Assembly: GCF_004366595.1 (NCBI RefSeq)
Contig: NZ_SORE01000004.1
Span: 248,001-312,000, forward strand
Reading direction: 5' to 3'
Source of the DNA: Paraburkholderia rhizosphaerae
GTDB taxonomy: Bacteria > Pseudomonadota > Gammaproteobacteria > Burkholderiales > Burkholderiaceae
Length of the DNA: 64,000 bases
A program made the position numbers and the translations under genes. Positions 48,140 to 56,543 of the stretch are shown here, piece after piece (the stretch's first letter is position 1; every line of letters starts with the position of its first letter). The notes under the pieces were generated by a model, which worked only from the letters and a program-made list of their open reading frames with translations, ran no database searches and was not told the origin of the DNA.

Positions 48140-49291
48140 ATGACCCAGTCATCCGCCCCGTTCTTGCCGTTCGTTCGCCCGGATATCGACGAAGAAACGA
48201 TCCGCGGCGTCGCCGACGTGCTGCGCTCCGGCTGGATCACGACCGGCCCACAGAACCAGGCGTTCGAAACGGCGCTGTCCGGGTTCTGCGGCGGACGTCC
48301 AGTGCGTACGTTCAACTCCGGCACGGCGACGCTCGAAATCGGCTTGCGGATCGCGGGCGTGGGTCCCGGCGACGAAGTGATCACCACACCTGCATCGTGG
48401 GTCGCGACGGCCAACGTTATTCTCGAATGCGGCGCGACACCGGTGTTCGCGGACATCGACCCGGCCACGCGCAATATCGATCTCGATCTGCTCGAAAAAG
48501 CGATCACACCGCGTACCAAGGCGCTGATTCCGGTGTACCTCGCGGGCCTGCCGGTCGACATGGACCGGCTCTACGCAATTGCGCGCGAACACAAGCTGCG
48601 TGTGATTGAAGACGCCGCGCAAGCGCTGGGTTCGACGTGGAAAGGCGAGCGCATCGGCAAGCTCGGCGATATCGTGTCGTTCAGCTTCCATGCGAACAAG
48701 AACCTGACGTCGATCGAAGGCGGCGCGCTGGTGCTGAACAATGAAGAGGAAGCGGTGCTGGCGCAGAAATACCGTCTGCAAGGCATCACGCGTACCGGTT
48801 TCGACGGAATGGATTGCGACGTGCTCGGCGGCAAATACAACCTGACGGATGTCGCCGCGCGCGTCGGCCTCGGGCAGTTGCCGCATCTCGAGCGTTTCAA
48901 CACGCAGCGCAAGAAGCTCGCGCGCGCGTACTTCGCAGGGCTCGCGGGCGGCGTTGCGGAGCGACTCGGCGTTGGCCTGCCACTCGCCGATTTCGAGAAC
49001 AGCAACTGGCATATGTTCCAGATCACGCTGCCGCTCGAGAAGCTGTCGATCGACCGCGCCGGCTTCATGGGCGCACTGAAGGAGCGCGGCATCGGTTCGG
49101 GCGTGCACTATCCGGCGATCCATCTGTTCTCGCTGTATCGCGCGCGCGGGTTCAAGGAAGGCATGTTCCCGCATGCGGAACGCCTTGGCGCGACCACCGT
49201 CACGCTGCCGCTTTTCACGCAGATGAACGAAGGCGATGTCGCACGCGTCTGCCGCGCGGTCGACGAGATCTGCGAGCAGTACGGGCGTTAA
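48140..49291 (+). CDS. arnB: UDP-L-Ara4O C-4 aminotransferase ArnB
   Basis: PLP enzyme of 383 residues in the DegT/DnrJ/EryC1/StrS family that makes UDP-L-Ara4N from the 4-keto sugar with glutamate as donor. The PLP lysine is Lys187 in SFHANKNLTSIEGG. FNSGTATLEIGLRIAGVGPGDEVITTP and HYPAIHLFSLYR are the expected family segments. Only the arn context separates it from related sugar aminotransferases, and that context is strong. 125 bases after the flippase. Confidence 0.93.
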   Translation: MTQSSAPFLPFVRPDIDEETIRGVADVLRSGWITTGPQNQAFETALSGFCGGRPVRTFNSGTATLEIGLRIAGVGPGDEVITTPASWVATANVILECGATPVFADIDPATRNIDLDLLEKAITPRTKALIPVYLAGLPVDMDRLYAIAREHKLRVIEDAAQALGSTWKGERIGKLGDIVSFSFHANKNLTSIEGGALVLNNEEEAVLAQKYRLQGITRTGFDGMDCDVLGGKYNLTDVAARVGLGQLPHLERFNTQRKKLARAYFAGLAGGVAERLGVGLPLADFENSNWHMFQITLPLEKLSIDRAGFMGALKERGIGSGVHYPAIHLFSLYRARGFKEGMFPHAERLGATTVTLPLFTQMNEGDVARVCRAVDEICEQYGR

Positions 49292-49384
49292 GCTTCCGCT
49301 CAACGTCGCACACGGCAACACGCAAAAGCACAACCAGGCATACCCGGGCACACCCAGGGACCACTGAGCGGAACATAAGCGGAC

Positions 49385-50428
49385 ATGAGCCAAACGGAAC
49401 ATCGCCGGGCACGGCCGGAAGTCTCGGTCATCATCCCGGTCTATAACGAGGAAGCCGGGCTGCGCGCGCTCTTTGAGCGCCTCTACCCGGCGCTCGATGC
49501 GCTCGGCGCGGACTACGAAGTGATCTTCATCAACGACGGCAGCCGCGACAAATCGGCGGCGCTGCTCGCCGAACAGTTCCGCACGCGCCCCGATACGACG
49601 CGCGTGATTCTGCTGAACGGCAACTACGGCCAGCACATGGCGATTCTCGCGGGCTTCGAGCAGTCGCGCGGCGACATTGTGCTCACGCTCGACGCCGATC
49701 TGCAGAACCCGCCCGAGGAAATCGGCAAGCTCGTCAACAAGATGCGCGAAGGCTTCGACTACGTCGGCACGATCCGCATGCAGCGCCGCGACAGCCTGTG
49801 GCGCCGCAAGGCGTCGCGCGCGATGAACCGGCTGCGCGAGCGCATCACGCGCATCAAGATGACCGACCAGGGCTGCATGTTGCGCGCATACAGCCGGCAC
49901 ATCATCGATACGATCAATCGCTGCGGCGAGATCAACACGTTCATTCCGGCGCTCGCGTACACGTTCTCGCAGAACCCGGTTGAAATCGAGGTCGCGCACG
50001 AAGAACGCTTTGCCGGTGAATCGAAGTATTCGCTGTATAGCCTGATTCGCCTGAACTTCGATCTGGTCACGGGCTTTTCGGTCGTGCCGCTGCAATGGCT
50101 GTCGTTTATCGGCGTGATACTGTCGATGGGCTCCGCGGGCCTGTTCGTACTGTTGCTGATTCGCCGCTTTATCATCGGCGCGGAAGTGCAAGGTGTGTTC
50201 ACGCTGTTTGCCATCACGTTCTTCCTGCTCGGCGTGATCATCTTCGCACTCGGCCTGCTCGGCGAATATATCGGCCGCATTTATCAGCAGGTGCGTGCGC
50301 GGCCGCGTTACCTCGTGCAGACCATTCTCGAGCAGCGCGACGGCGAAACCGTTGCGGGCGCGCCGCGGCAGTCGGTCGTGCAGGCGGTGCAGCCCGCGCA
50401 GACCATCGATCAGGGGCCCACCCGATGA
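49385..50428 (+). CDS. arnC: Undecaprenyl-phosphate Ara4FN transferase ArnC
   Basis: GT2 enzyme of 347 residues that attaches the formylated aminosugar to undecaprenyl phosphate. The N-terminal catalytic domain has SVIIPVYNEEAGL and LTLDADLQNPPEE, whose aspartates bind metal and UDP. The last third has two membrane helices, as in ArnC and other polyisoprenyl-phosphate glycosyltransferases. The stop overlaps the ATG of the following formyltransferase (ATGA), which implies coupled translation. Confidence 0.94.
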   Translation: MSQTEHRRARPEVSVIIPVYNEEAGLRALFERLYPALDALGADYEVIFINDGSRDKSAALLAEQFRTRPDTTRVILLNGNYGQHMAILAGFEQSRGDIVLTLDADLQNPPEEIGKLVNKMREGFDYVGTIRMQRRDSLWRRKASRAMNRLRERITRIKMTDQGCMLRAYSRHIIDTINRCGEINTFIPALAYTFSQNPVEIEVAHEERFAGESKYSLYSLIRLNFDLVTGFSVVPLQWLSFIGVILSMGSAGLFVLLLIRRFIIGAEVQGVFTLFAITFFLLGVIIFALGLLGEYIGRIYQQVRARPRYLVQTILEQRDGETVAGAPRQSVVQAVQPAQTIDQGPTR

Positions 50429-51441
50429 AGCCGCGCGCGGTTGTCTTCGCATATCACAATGTCGGCGTGCGCTGCCTGCAGGTGCTGCTCGCACGCGGCG
50501 TCGACGTCGCGCTGGTCGTCACGCACGAGGACAACCCGAATGAAAACATCTGGTTCGGCAGCGTTGCCCGGGTCGCGGCCGAGCACGGCCTTCCGGTCGT
50601 CACGCCGGCTGACCCGCGCAGCGCCGAACTGCGCGACGCGGTCGGCCACGCACAGCCGGACTTCATCTTCTCGTTTTACTACCGGCATATGCTGCCGGTC
50701 GATCTGCTCGCGCTCGCCGCGCGCGGCGCGTACAACATGCACGGCTCGCTGCTGCCGAAATACCGCGGCCGCGTGCCGACCAACTGGGCGGTGCTGAACG
50801 GCGAAACAGAAACCGGCGCAACGCTGCACGAAATGGCCGCGAAGCCCGACGCCGGCGCCATCGTTGCGCAGACACCGGTGCCGATCCTGCCCGACGACAC
50901 CGCCGCGCAAGTGTTCGACAAGGTGACGGTGGCCGCCGAGCAGACGCTATGGCGCGTGCTGCCCGCGCTGCTCGCCGGCGAAGCGCCGCATCTGCCGAAC
51001 GATCTCGCGCATGGCAGCTATTTCGGCGGGCGCAAGCCGGAAGAAGGCCGCATCGACTGGACGCAGCCGGCGCAGCGTGTCTACAACCTGATCCGCGCGG
51101 TCGCGCCGCCGTACCCGGGCGCGTTTTCCGACATTGGCGACGAACGCTTTGTCGTTGCCCGCGCGCGGCTGATGGCGCCCGGCAGCGCCCCCGCCGATTT
51201 GCCGCCGGGCCTCCACGTAAGCGATAATGTCATTTTTGCGATATGCGGCGACGGCCGTGCGATCGCGATTCACGAACTTTGGCACGTAGGCCGGCCAATG
51301 AGCGGCGGCATCAGCGCCGGTGGCGGTGCACCTGTTCCCGCTACGGCAGCGATGTCCGCTACGGCCAATACGCCAGTTACGCCCATGACGCCGATTACGC
51401 CCGCCGAATTCACACGGCTCACCCAACCTCCCCATCACTGA
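50425..51441 (+). CDS. arnA: UDP-L-Ara4N formyltransferase, split ArnA N-terminal part
   Basis: A 338-residue enzyme that formylates UDP-L-Ara4N with formyl-tetrahydrofolate. The catalytic triad of the ArnA formyltransferase domain is present: Asn104 and His106 in YNMHGSLLPKYRGR and Asp142 in KPDAGAIVAQ. In E. coli this domain is fused to the decarboxylase. Here it stops after a Pro/Thr/Ala-rich tail (about residues 285-330), and the decarboxylase is a separate gene overlapping its stop (TGATG). The start overlaps the arnC stop by four bases. Confidence 0.92.
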   Translation: MKPRAVVFAYHNVGVRCLQVLLARGVDVALVVTHEDNPNENIWFGSVARVAAEHGLPVVTPADPRSAELRDAVGHAQPDFIFSFYYRHMLPVDLLALAARGAYNMHGSLLPKYRGRVPTNWAVLNGETETGATLHEMAAKPDAGAIVAQTPVPILPDDTAAQVFDKVTVAAEQTLWRVLPALLAGEAPHLPNDLAHGSYFGGRKPEEGRIDWTQPAQRVYNLIRAVAPPYPGAFSDIGDERFVVARARLMAPGSAPADLPPGLHVSDNVIFAICGDGRAIAIHELWHVGRPMSGGISAGGGAPVPATAAMSATANTPVTPMTPITPAEFTRLTQPPHH

Positions 51442-52484
51442 TGAAAAAAGTCCTGATTCTGGGCGTGAACGGCTTTATCGGCCATCACCTGTCCAAGCGC
51501 ATTCTCGAAACGACCGACTGGGAAGTGTTCGGGATGGACATGCAGACCGAGCGCCTCGGCGATCTGGTCAAGCATGAGCGGATGCACTTCTTCGAAGGTG
51601 ACATCACGATCAACAAGGAGTGGGTCGAGTATCACGTGAAGAAGTGCGACGTGATCCTGCCGCTGGTCGCGATCGCCACGCCCGCCACCTATGTGCAACA
51701 GCCGCTGCGCGTGTTCGAACTCGACTTCGAGGCGAACCTGCCGATCGTGCGTTCGGCGGTGAAGTACCGCAAGCACCTGGTGTTTCCGTCGACCTCCGAG
51801 GTGTACGGGATGTGCGCCGACGACGAATTCGATCCGGACGCGTCCGCCCTCACCTACGGCCCGATCAACAAGCCGCGCTGGATCTACGCGTGCTCGAAGC
51901 AGTTGATGGACCGCGTGATCTGGGGCTACGGGATGCAGGAAGGCCTGAACTTCACGCTGTTCCGTCCGTTCAACTGGATCGGCCCGGGCCTCGATTCGAT
52001 CTATACGCCGAAGGAAGGCAGCTCGCGCGTGGTCACGCAGTTCCTCGGCCATATCGTGCGCGGCGAGAACATCAGCCTCGTCGACGGCGGCGCGCAAAAG
52101 CGCGCGTTCACCGATATCGATGACGGCATCGGCGCGTTGATGAAGATCATCGAGAATGCGAACGGCGTCGCGTCGGGCAAGATCTATAACATCGGCAACC
52201 CGAAGAACAACTACTCGGTGCGCGAACTCGCGCACAAGATGCTCGCGCTCGCCGCCGAATTCCCCGAGTACGCGGATAACGCAAAGAAGGTACAACTCGT
52301 CGAGACGTCGTCGAACGCGTACTACGGCGCCGGTTATCAGGACGTGCAAAACCGCGTGCCGAAGATCGACAACACGATGCAGGAACTCGGCTGGGCGCCG
52401 AAGTCGACTTTCGACGAAGCGCTGCGCAAGATCTTCGAAGCGTATCGCGGTCACGTCGCCGACGCCCGCGCGCTCGTCGAATAA
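51441..52484 (+). CDS. arnA: UDP-glucuronate decarboxylase, split ArnA C-terminal part
   Basis: NAD-dependent enzyme of 347 residues that oxidises and decarboxylates UDP-glucuronate to UDP-4-keto-arabinose, the first committed step of L-Ara4N synthesis. The nucleotide-binding GVNGFIGHHL is at the N-terminus. FPSTSEVYGM and RWIYACSKQLMDR supply the Ser/Thr-Tyr-Lys catalytic set, and TLFRPFNWIGPG and RAFTDIDDGI follow as in the ArnA dehydrogenase domain. Its ATG shares one base with the formyltransferase stop. The gene before it and arnD 39 bases after it complete the pathway. Confidence 0.93.
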   Translation: MKKVLILGVNGFIGHHLSKRILETTDWEVFGMDMQTERLGDLVKHERMHFFEGDITINKEWVEYHVKKCDVILPLVAIATPATYVQQPLRVFELDFEANLPIVRSAVKYRKHLVFPSTSEVYGMCADDEFDPDASALTYGPINKPRWIYACSKQLMDRVIWGYGMQEGLNFTLFRPFNWIGPGLDSIYTPKEGSSRVVTQFLGHIVRGENISLVDGGAQKRAFTDIDDGIGALMKIIENANGVASGKIYNIGNPKNNYSVRELAHKMLALAAEFPEYADNAKKVQLVETSSNAYYGAGYQDVQNRVPKIDNTMQELGWAPKSTFDEALRKIFEAYRGHVADARALVE

Positions 52485-52523
52485 CGCGCCGTCTTGAACC
52501 TGCTCTGAAGCAAGGCCGCTTCC

Positions 52524-53420
52524 TTGGCTCGCATCGTACTCAAGATCGACGTCGACACGCTGCGCGGTACCCGCGAAGGCGTGCCGAACCTCGCACGCAT
52601 GTTCGACCGCTTCAAGGCACGCGCGACGTTCCTGTTCAGTCTCGGTCCCGACCACACCGGCTGGGCGATGCGCCGCGTGCTGCGACCGGGCTTCCTGAAG
52701 AAGGTGTCGCGCACATCGGTGGTCGAGCACTACGGCATCCGGCAACTGATGTACGGCGTGCTGCTTCCCGGACCCGACATCGGCGTGCGCGCCGCCGCCG
52801 AGATGCGGGCAATTCACGAAGCGGGCTTCGAGTGCGGCATCCACACGTGGGACCACGTGTACTGGCAAGACAATGTGCGCCAGCGCGAGCGTGCATGGAC
52901 CACCGCGCAGATGGAAAAGAGCTACGCGCGCTTTCACGACGTGTTCGGCGCGCCGCCCGCGACGCACGGCGCCGCCGGCTGGCAGATGAACGGCCACGCG
53001 TTCGAGCAGATCGATGCGTGGGGAATGCGCTACGCGTCCGATGGGCGCGGACACACGCCCTACTTTCCGGTAGTGGGCGGTAAGACGCTCGCCCATGTGC
53101 AGATGCCCACCACGCTGCCGACGCTCGACGAAGTGCTCGGCGTCGACGGCATTGACGAACGCAACGTCGCCGAATGGCTGCTGAAACAGACCGCCACGAA
53201 CCCGCGCGACCAGGTCTTTACGCTACACGCGGAACTCGAAGGACAAAAGCTCGCGCCGGTGTTCGAGCAACTGCTCGATGGCTGGCGCGCGCAAGGCCAC
53301 ACGTTTGCAACGATGGGCGATTATCACGCGGCGCTAGACCGTGACACGCTGCCATCGTACCCTGTCGCGTGGGGCGAAATTCCAGGCCGCTCCGGCGAGC
53401 TGATTGTCCAGCCCGACTGA
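52524..53420 (+). CDS. arnD: Ara4FN-undecaprenyl-phosphate deformylase ArnD
   Basis: Polysaccharide-deacetylase-like enzyme of 298 residues that removes the formyl group on the lipid carrier, so the finished aminosugar can be flipped and used by ArnT. Metal and catalytic residues are visible in LKIDVDT near the start and in GIHTWDHVYWQDN. The protein starts MARIVLKIDVDT with a TTG at 52524; no ATG is available before the conserved KIDVDT segment, so the TTG is well supported. Last gene of the arn operon. Confidence 0.93.
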   Translation: MARIVLKIDVDTLRGTREGVPNLARMFDRFKARATFLFSLGPDHTGWAMRRVLRPGFLKKVSRTSVVEHYGIRQLMYGVLLPGPDIGVRAAAEMRAIHEAGFECGIHTWDHVYWQDNVRQRERAWTTAQMEKSYARFHDVFGAPPATHGAAGWQMNGHAFEQIDAWGMRYASDGRGHTPYFPVVGGKTLAHVQMPTTLPTLDEVLGVDGIDERNVAEWLLKQTATNPRDQVFTLHAELEGQKLAPVFEQLLDGWRAQGHTFATMGDYHAALDRDTLPSYPVAWGEIPGRSGELIVQPD

Positions 53421-53546
53421 CGCGCGCTCACAGAGGTGAGCCGGCCGGTGAACCGAGCGCACATGCGTGTGGTTCGCACTGCACGGTGCCGCTCGCCGGC
53501 CTGTTCGCCTCTCAGCCCCGCCAAGCCATAACAATCGGAGAAACCC

Positions 53547-54008
53547 GTGCCCATCGCAGTCGACCAGCCCGTCCCCGACTTCACCGCCCCCGCAACCGGC
53601 GGCGACTTCACGCTATCCAGTCTTCGGGGCAAGAAGGTGGTGCTGTATTTTTATCCGAAGGACAACACACCGGGCTGCACGACCGAAGGTCTGCAGTTCC
53701 GCGACCTCTATCCGAAGTTCAAGGCGGCCGGCGCCGACATCGTCGGCGTGTCGCGCGATAGCGTACGTTCGCACGAAAACTTCAAGTCCAAGCTGGAACT
53801 GCCGTTTACGTTGGTATCGGACCCTGAAGAAACGCTGTGCACGCTATTCGGCGTCATGAAACTGAAGAAAATGTATGGCAAGGAAGTACGTGGGATCGAA
53901 CGCTCGACGTTCGTCATCGATGCGAAAGGCGTGCTGCGTCTCGAGTGGCGTGGCGTGAAAGTGCCGGGTCACGTCGATGAGATTCTGGAGGCTGTACAAG
54001 CGCTTTGA
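53547..54008 (+). CDS. bcp: Thiol peroxidase, Bcp/PrxQ family
   Basis: Peroxiredoxin of 153 residues that reduces hydrogen peroxide and organic peroxides with thioredoxin. The peroxidatic Cys44 sits in DNTPGCTTEGLQFRD. The nearby resolving cysteine of E. coli Bcp (five residues later) is replaced by Leu. The only other cysteine is Cys98, at the position of a non-essential cysteine in E. coli, so this may be a 1-Cys-like member. Its start MPIAVDQPVPDF follows GGAG upstream. Separate from the arn operon by 126 bases. Confidence 0.94.
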   Translation: MPIAVDQPVPDFTAPATGGDFTLSSLRGKKVVLYFYPKDNTPGCTTEGLQFRDLYPKFKAAGADIVGVSRDSVRSHENFKSKLELPFTLVSDPEETLCTLFGVMKLKKMYGKEVRGIERSTFVIDAKGVLRLEWRGVKVPGHVDEILEAVQAL

Positions 54009-54430
54009 GGCGCGTTATATTGGGCCGCAATGAGTGCCTGTTCACACTATTTTTTTCGCAGCTGCGCCCGTCGTCATCACGTTCGTCACACGCTTGACAC
54101 TTACGCAAGCCGCAGCGACGTGAGAGCCGGAAGGCTTATCAGGCGCAACGCGACGACTCAAGTCGAGCCGCTTGCCCCGTTCACCGGGGCGGCGGCTTTT
54201 TTAATTGCGCGCGACTGTTCTAGCGAAGCATCGCGCGCTTTCGTCAAGGAGCCGATCGAAAACCAGGCGAACCGGCATCACTAAAGAAGCGCGCCTGCCG
54301 GCGCAAACTGCGTGCGCAAGATCGGCACGTTCAGGATGCGGTAGCCGGCGCACACGACATGTTGCACTGATCGTCGCACCGATCGCCGCATCGATCACCC
54401 GCGATCCGTGCCCCGACCCCGAGGGAAACC
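54009..54430 (+). other. Intergenic region with terminator and possible small RNA
   Basis: About 420 bases between bcp and phoH. A TATATT box at 54017-54022 could start a transcript that ends at the strong terminator 54166-54202. Short frames in the interval look like shadows. The remaining 230 bases before phoH show no gene; the ATG of phoH at 54431 has GAGGG upstream. Confidence 0.4.
54166..54202 (+). terminator. Intrinsic terminator downstream of bcp
   Basis: An inner stem GCCCCG/CGGGGC around TTCAC and an outer stem AGCCG/CGGCT, followed by six T residues. It lies 160 bases after the bcp stop, farther than a simple bcp terminator would need. Confidence 0.82.
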
Positions 54431-56296
54431 ATGCCTTTGCCTACTCCGCCCAGCAAGCTCGGAAATCTGTTGTCGCCTGACGAATACAAGGCCAAAGCTC
54501 ATCCGACACGGCCTGCCCGAAAACAGGCGCACGAAGGGGAGCAAGCAGAGTCGCCCGAATATGGGCGTGCCAACGTCGCCGTACCGATGACGGATGCGGC
54601 GAACGCGGCGACCACGCTGCGGCCGGTGCCGGTCGCCGCCGCGAGCCTCGCCGGTATCGACGCGCCCGCCGTGACACCCGATCTGCCCGGCGCAAGCGGG
54701 CCGGCGCGCGGCCGCAAGACGAAGCAGACCGCTGCGCTGCTGCAACCGGTCGCGCCGCTGCCCGTTAGCGCGGACGAAGAAGACGCGCGCCCGGTCGCGC
54801 GCCGCGGCAAGGCGCCGGCCGGCGCCGACACCGACGTCGCGGCAACCTCGTCCGCGACCCGCGGCGGCACGAAGAAGCGCGACACGCGCGGCGCGGCCGC
54901 CGAGGTTCGCAAGCTGTTCGTGCTCGACACGAACGTGCTGATGCACGACCCGACGTGTCTGTTCCGCTTCGAGGAGCACGACGTCTATCTGCCGATGATG
55001 ACGCTCGAGGAACTCGACAACCACAAGAAGGGGATGTCGGAAGTCGCGCGCAACGCCCGCCAGGTGAGCCGCACGCTGGACGCGCTGGTCGCGAACGCGG
55101 GCGCGATGACCGAGGGCATTCCGCTCGCGCGGCTGGGTAGCCGCGAAGCGCTCGGGCACCTGTACTTCCAGACCAAGCTGACCGACATCGAGCCGGTCGA
55201 GGGCCTGCCGCAAGGCAAGGCCGATAACCAGATTCTCGGCGTCGTACGCGCGTTGCAGCGCGACCGCGCGGACCGCCAGGTCGTGCTGGTGTCGAAAGAC
55301 ATCAACATGCGGATCAAGGCGCACGCGCTCGGCCTGCCCGCGGAAGACTATTTCAACGATCAGGTTCTCGAAGACAAGGACCTGCTCTATTCCGGCATTC
55401 GCGCGTTGCCGCAGGACTTCTGGACTCGCCACGCGAAGGGCATGGAAAGCTGGCAGGACACGAAGACCGGCACAACCTATTACCGCGTGACCGGGCCGCT
55501 GTGCGCGTCGATGCTGGTCAACGAGTTTGTCTATCTGGAGCCGCAGAACGGCGAACCGGCGTTCCACGCGCTCGTGCGCGAGATCAACGGTAAGACTGCG
55601 CTACTGCAGACGCTGCGCGATTACGGCCACCACAAGAACAACGTGTGGGGCATCACCGCGCGCAACCGCGAGCAGAACTTCGCGCTGAATCTGCTGATGA
55701 ACCCGGAAATCGACTTTGTCACGCTACTCGGCCAGGCGGGCACCGGCAAGACGCTCGTCGCGCTCGCGGCGGGCCTCGCGCAGGTGCTCGATGACAAGCG
55801 CTATAACGAGATCATCGTCACGCGGGCAACGGTGCCGGTCGGTGAGGACATCGGCTTTCTGCCGGGCACCGAAGAGGAGAAGATGCAGCCGTGGATGGGC
55901 GCCTTCGACGACAACCTCGAAGTGCTGCAAAAGACCGACGACGCGGCCGGCGAATGGGGCCGCGCGGCCACGCAGGAACTGATCCGTTCGCGCCTGAAGG
56001 TCAAGAGCATGAACTTCATGCGCGGTCGAACCTTCGTCGACAAGTATCTGATCATCGACGAAGCGCAGAACCTGACGCCGAAGCAGATGAAAACGCTGGT
56101 CACGCGCGCGGGTCCGGGCACGAAGATCATTTGCCTCGGCAATATCGCGCAGATCGATACGCCGTATCTGACCGAAGGCAGTTCGGGGCTCACGTACGTG
56201 GTCGACCGGTTCAAGGGCTGGGCGCACAGCGGACATGTGACGCTGGCGCGCGGCGAGCGCTCGCGGCTGGCCGATTATGCGTCGGAGATTCTGTAG
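54431..56296 (+). CDS. PhoH family protein with N-terminal PIN domain
   Basis: A 621-residue cytoplasmic protein joining a PIN ribonuclease domain to a PhoH ATPase/helicase domain. Residues 1-155 are disordered, Ala/Arg-rich. The PIN domain (about 160-310) begins LFVLDTNVLMHDP and has TLEELDNHK, with the acidic metal ligands present. The ATPase part (about 420-621) has Walker A GQAGTGKT and Walker B IIDEAQNLTPKQMKT, with the closing GERSRLADYASEIL. PIN-PhoH proteins act on RNA, and YlaK-type forms occur in most proteobacteria. The long low-complexity N-terminus is the main difference from relatives. A terminator follows 33 bases later. Confidence 0.93.
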   Translation: MPLPTPPSKLGNLLSPDEYKAKAHPTRPARKQAHEGEQAESPEYGRANVAVPMTDAANAATTLRPVPVAAASLAGIDAPAVTPDLPGASGPARGRKTKQTAALLQPVAPLPVSADEEDARPVARRGKAPAGADTDVAATSSATRGGTKKRDTRGAAAEVRKLFVLDTNVLMHDPTCLFRFEEHDVYLPMMTLEELDNHKKGMSEVARNARQVSRTLDALVANAGAMTEGIPLARLGSREALGHLYFQTKLTDIEPVEGLPQGKADNQILGVVRALQRDRADRQVVLVSKDINMRIKAHALGLPAEDYFNDQVLEDKDLLYSGIRALPQDFWTRHAKGMESWQDTKTGTTYYRVTGPLCASMLVNEFVYLEPQNGEPAFHALVREINGKTALLQTLRDYGHHKNNVWGITARNREQNFALNLLMNPEIDFVTLLGQAGTGKTLVALAAGLAQVLDDKRYNEIIVTRATVPVGEDIGFLPGTEEEKMQPWMGAFDDNLEVLQKTDDAAGEWGRAATQELIRSRLKVKSMNFMRGRTFVDKYLIIDEAQNLTPKQMKTLVTRAGPGTKIICLGNIAQIDTPYLTEGSSGLTYVVDRFKGWAHSGHVTLARGERSRLADYASEIL

Positions 56297-56328
56297 GCGT
56301 CGCGTACCCTGCTGCGTTTGCTATGACG

Positions 56329-56363
56329 AGCCGCTTCCGGTCGATGCCGGAAGCGGCTTTTTT
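56329..56363 (+). terminator. Intrinsic terminator after phoH-like gene
   Basis: A perfect 12-bp stem, AGCCGCTTCCGG with CCGGAAGCGGCT, around a six-base loop, followed by six T residues. It ends the PhoH transcript 33 bases after the stop. Confidence 0.92.
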
Positions 56364-56543
56364 CTTTGCGGCCGACGCGCCCATCGATCCGTCCCCTGGT
56401 TCACACACTCAAGAAAGCTCAAAAGCAACATTTAGCGCGTAAACTTCAAGTAACTCTTCAGCTTTTCTTGCGAGAGCCCCGCCGGACGGGCTACTATCGG
56501 GCATCGTCCGCTATGGGCGAGCTTGGCGCTCGCCTCGCCATTC

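Noticed and set aside
48149..50494. 781-codon open frame on the minus strand, antisense to arnB and arnC
   Set aside because: It reads as an Arg/Ala/His-rich shadow with no domain. The opposite strand encodes two intact enzymes with catalytic motifs.
51435..53096. 553-codon open frame antisense to the ArnA decarboxylase and arnD
   Set aside because: Shadow of two conserved genes in high-GC DNA; no recognisable motif.
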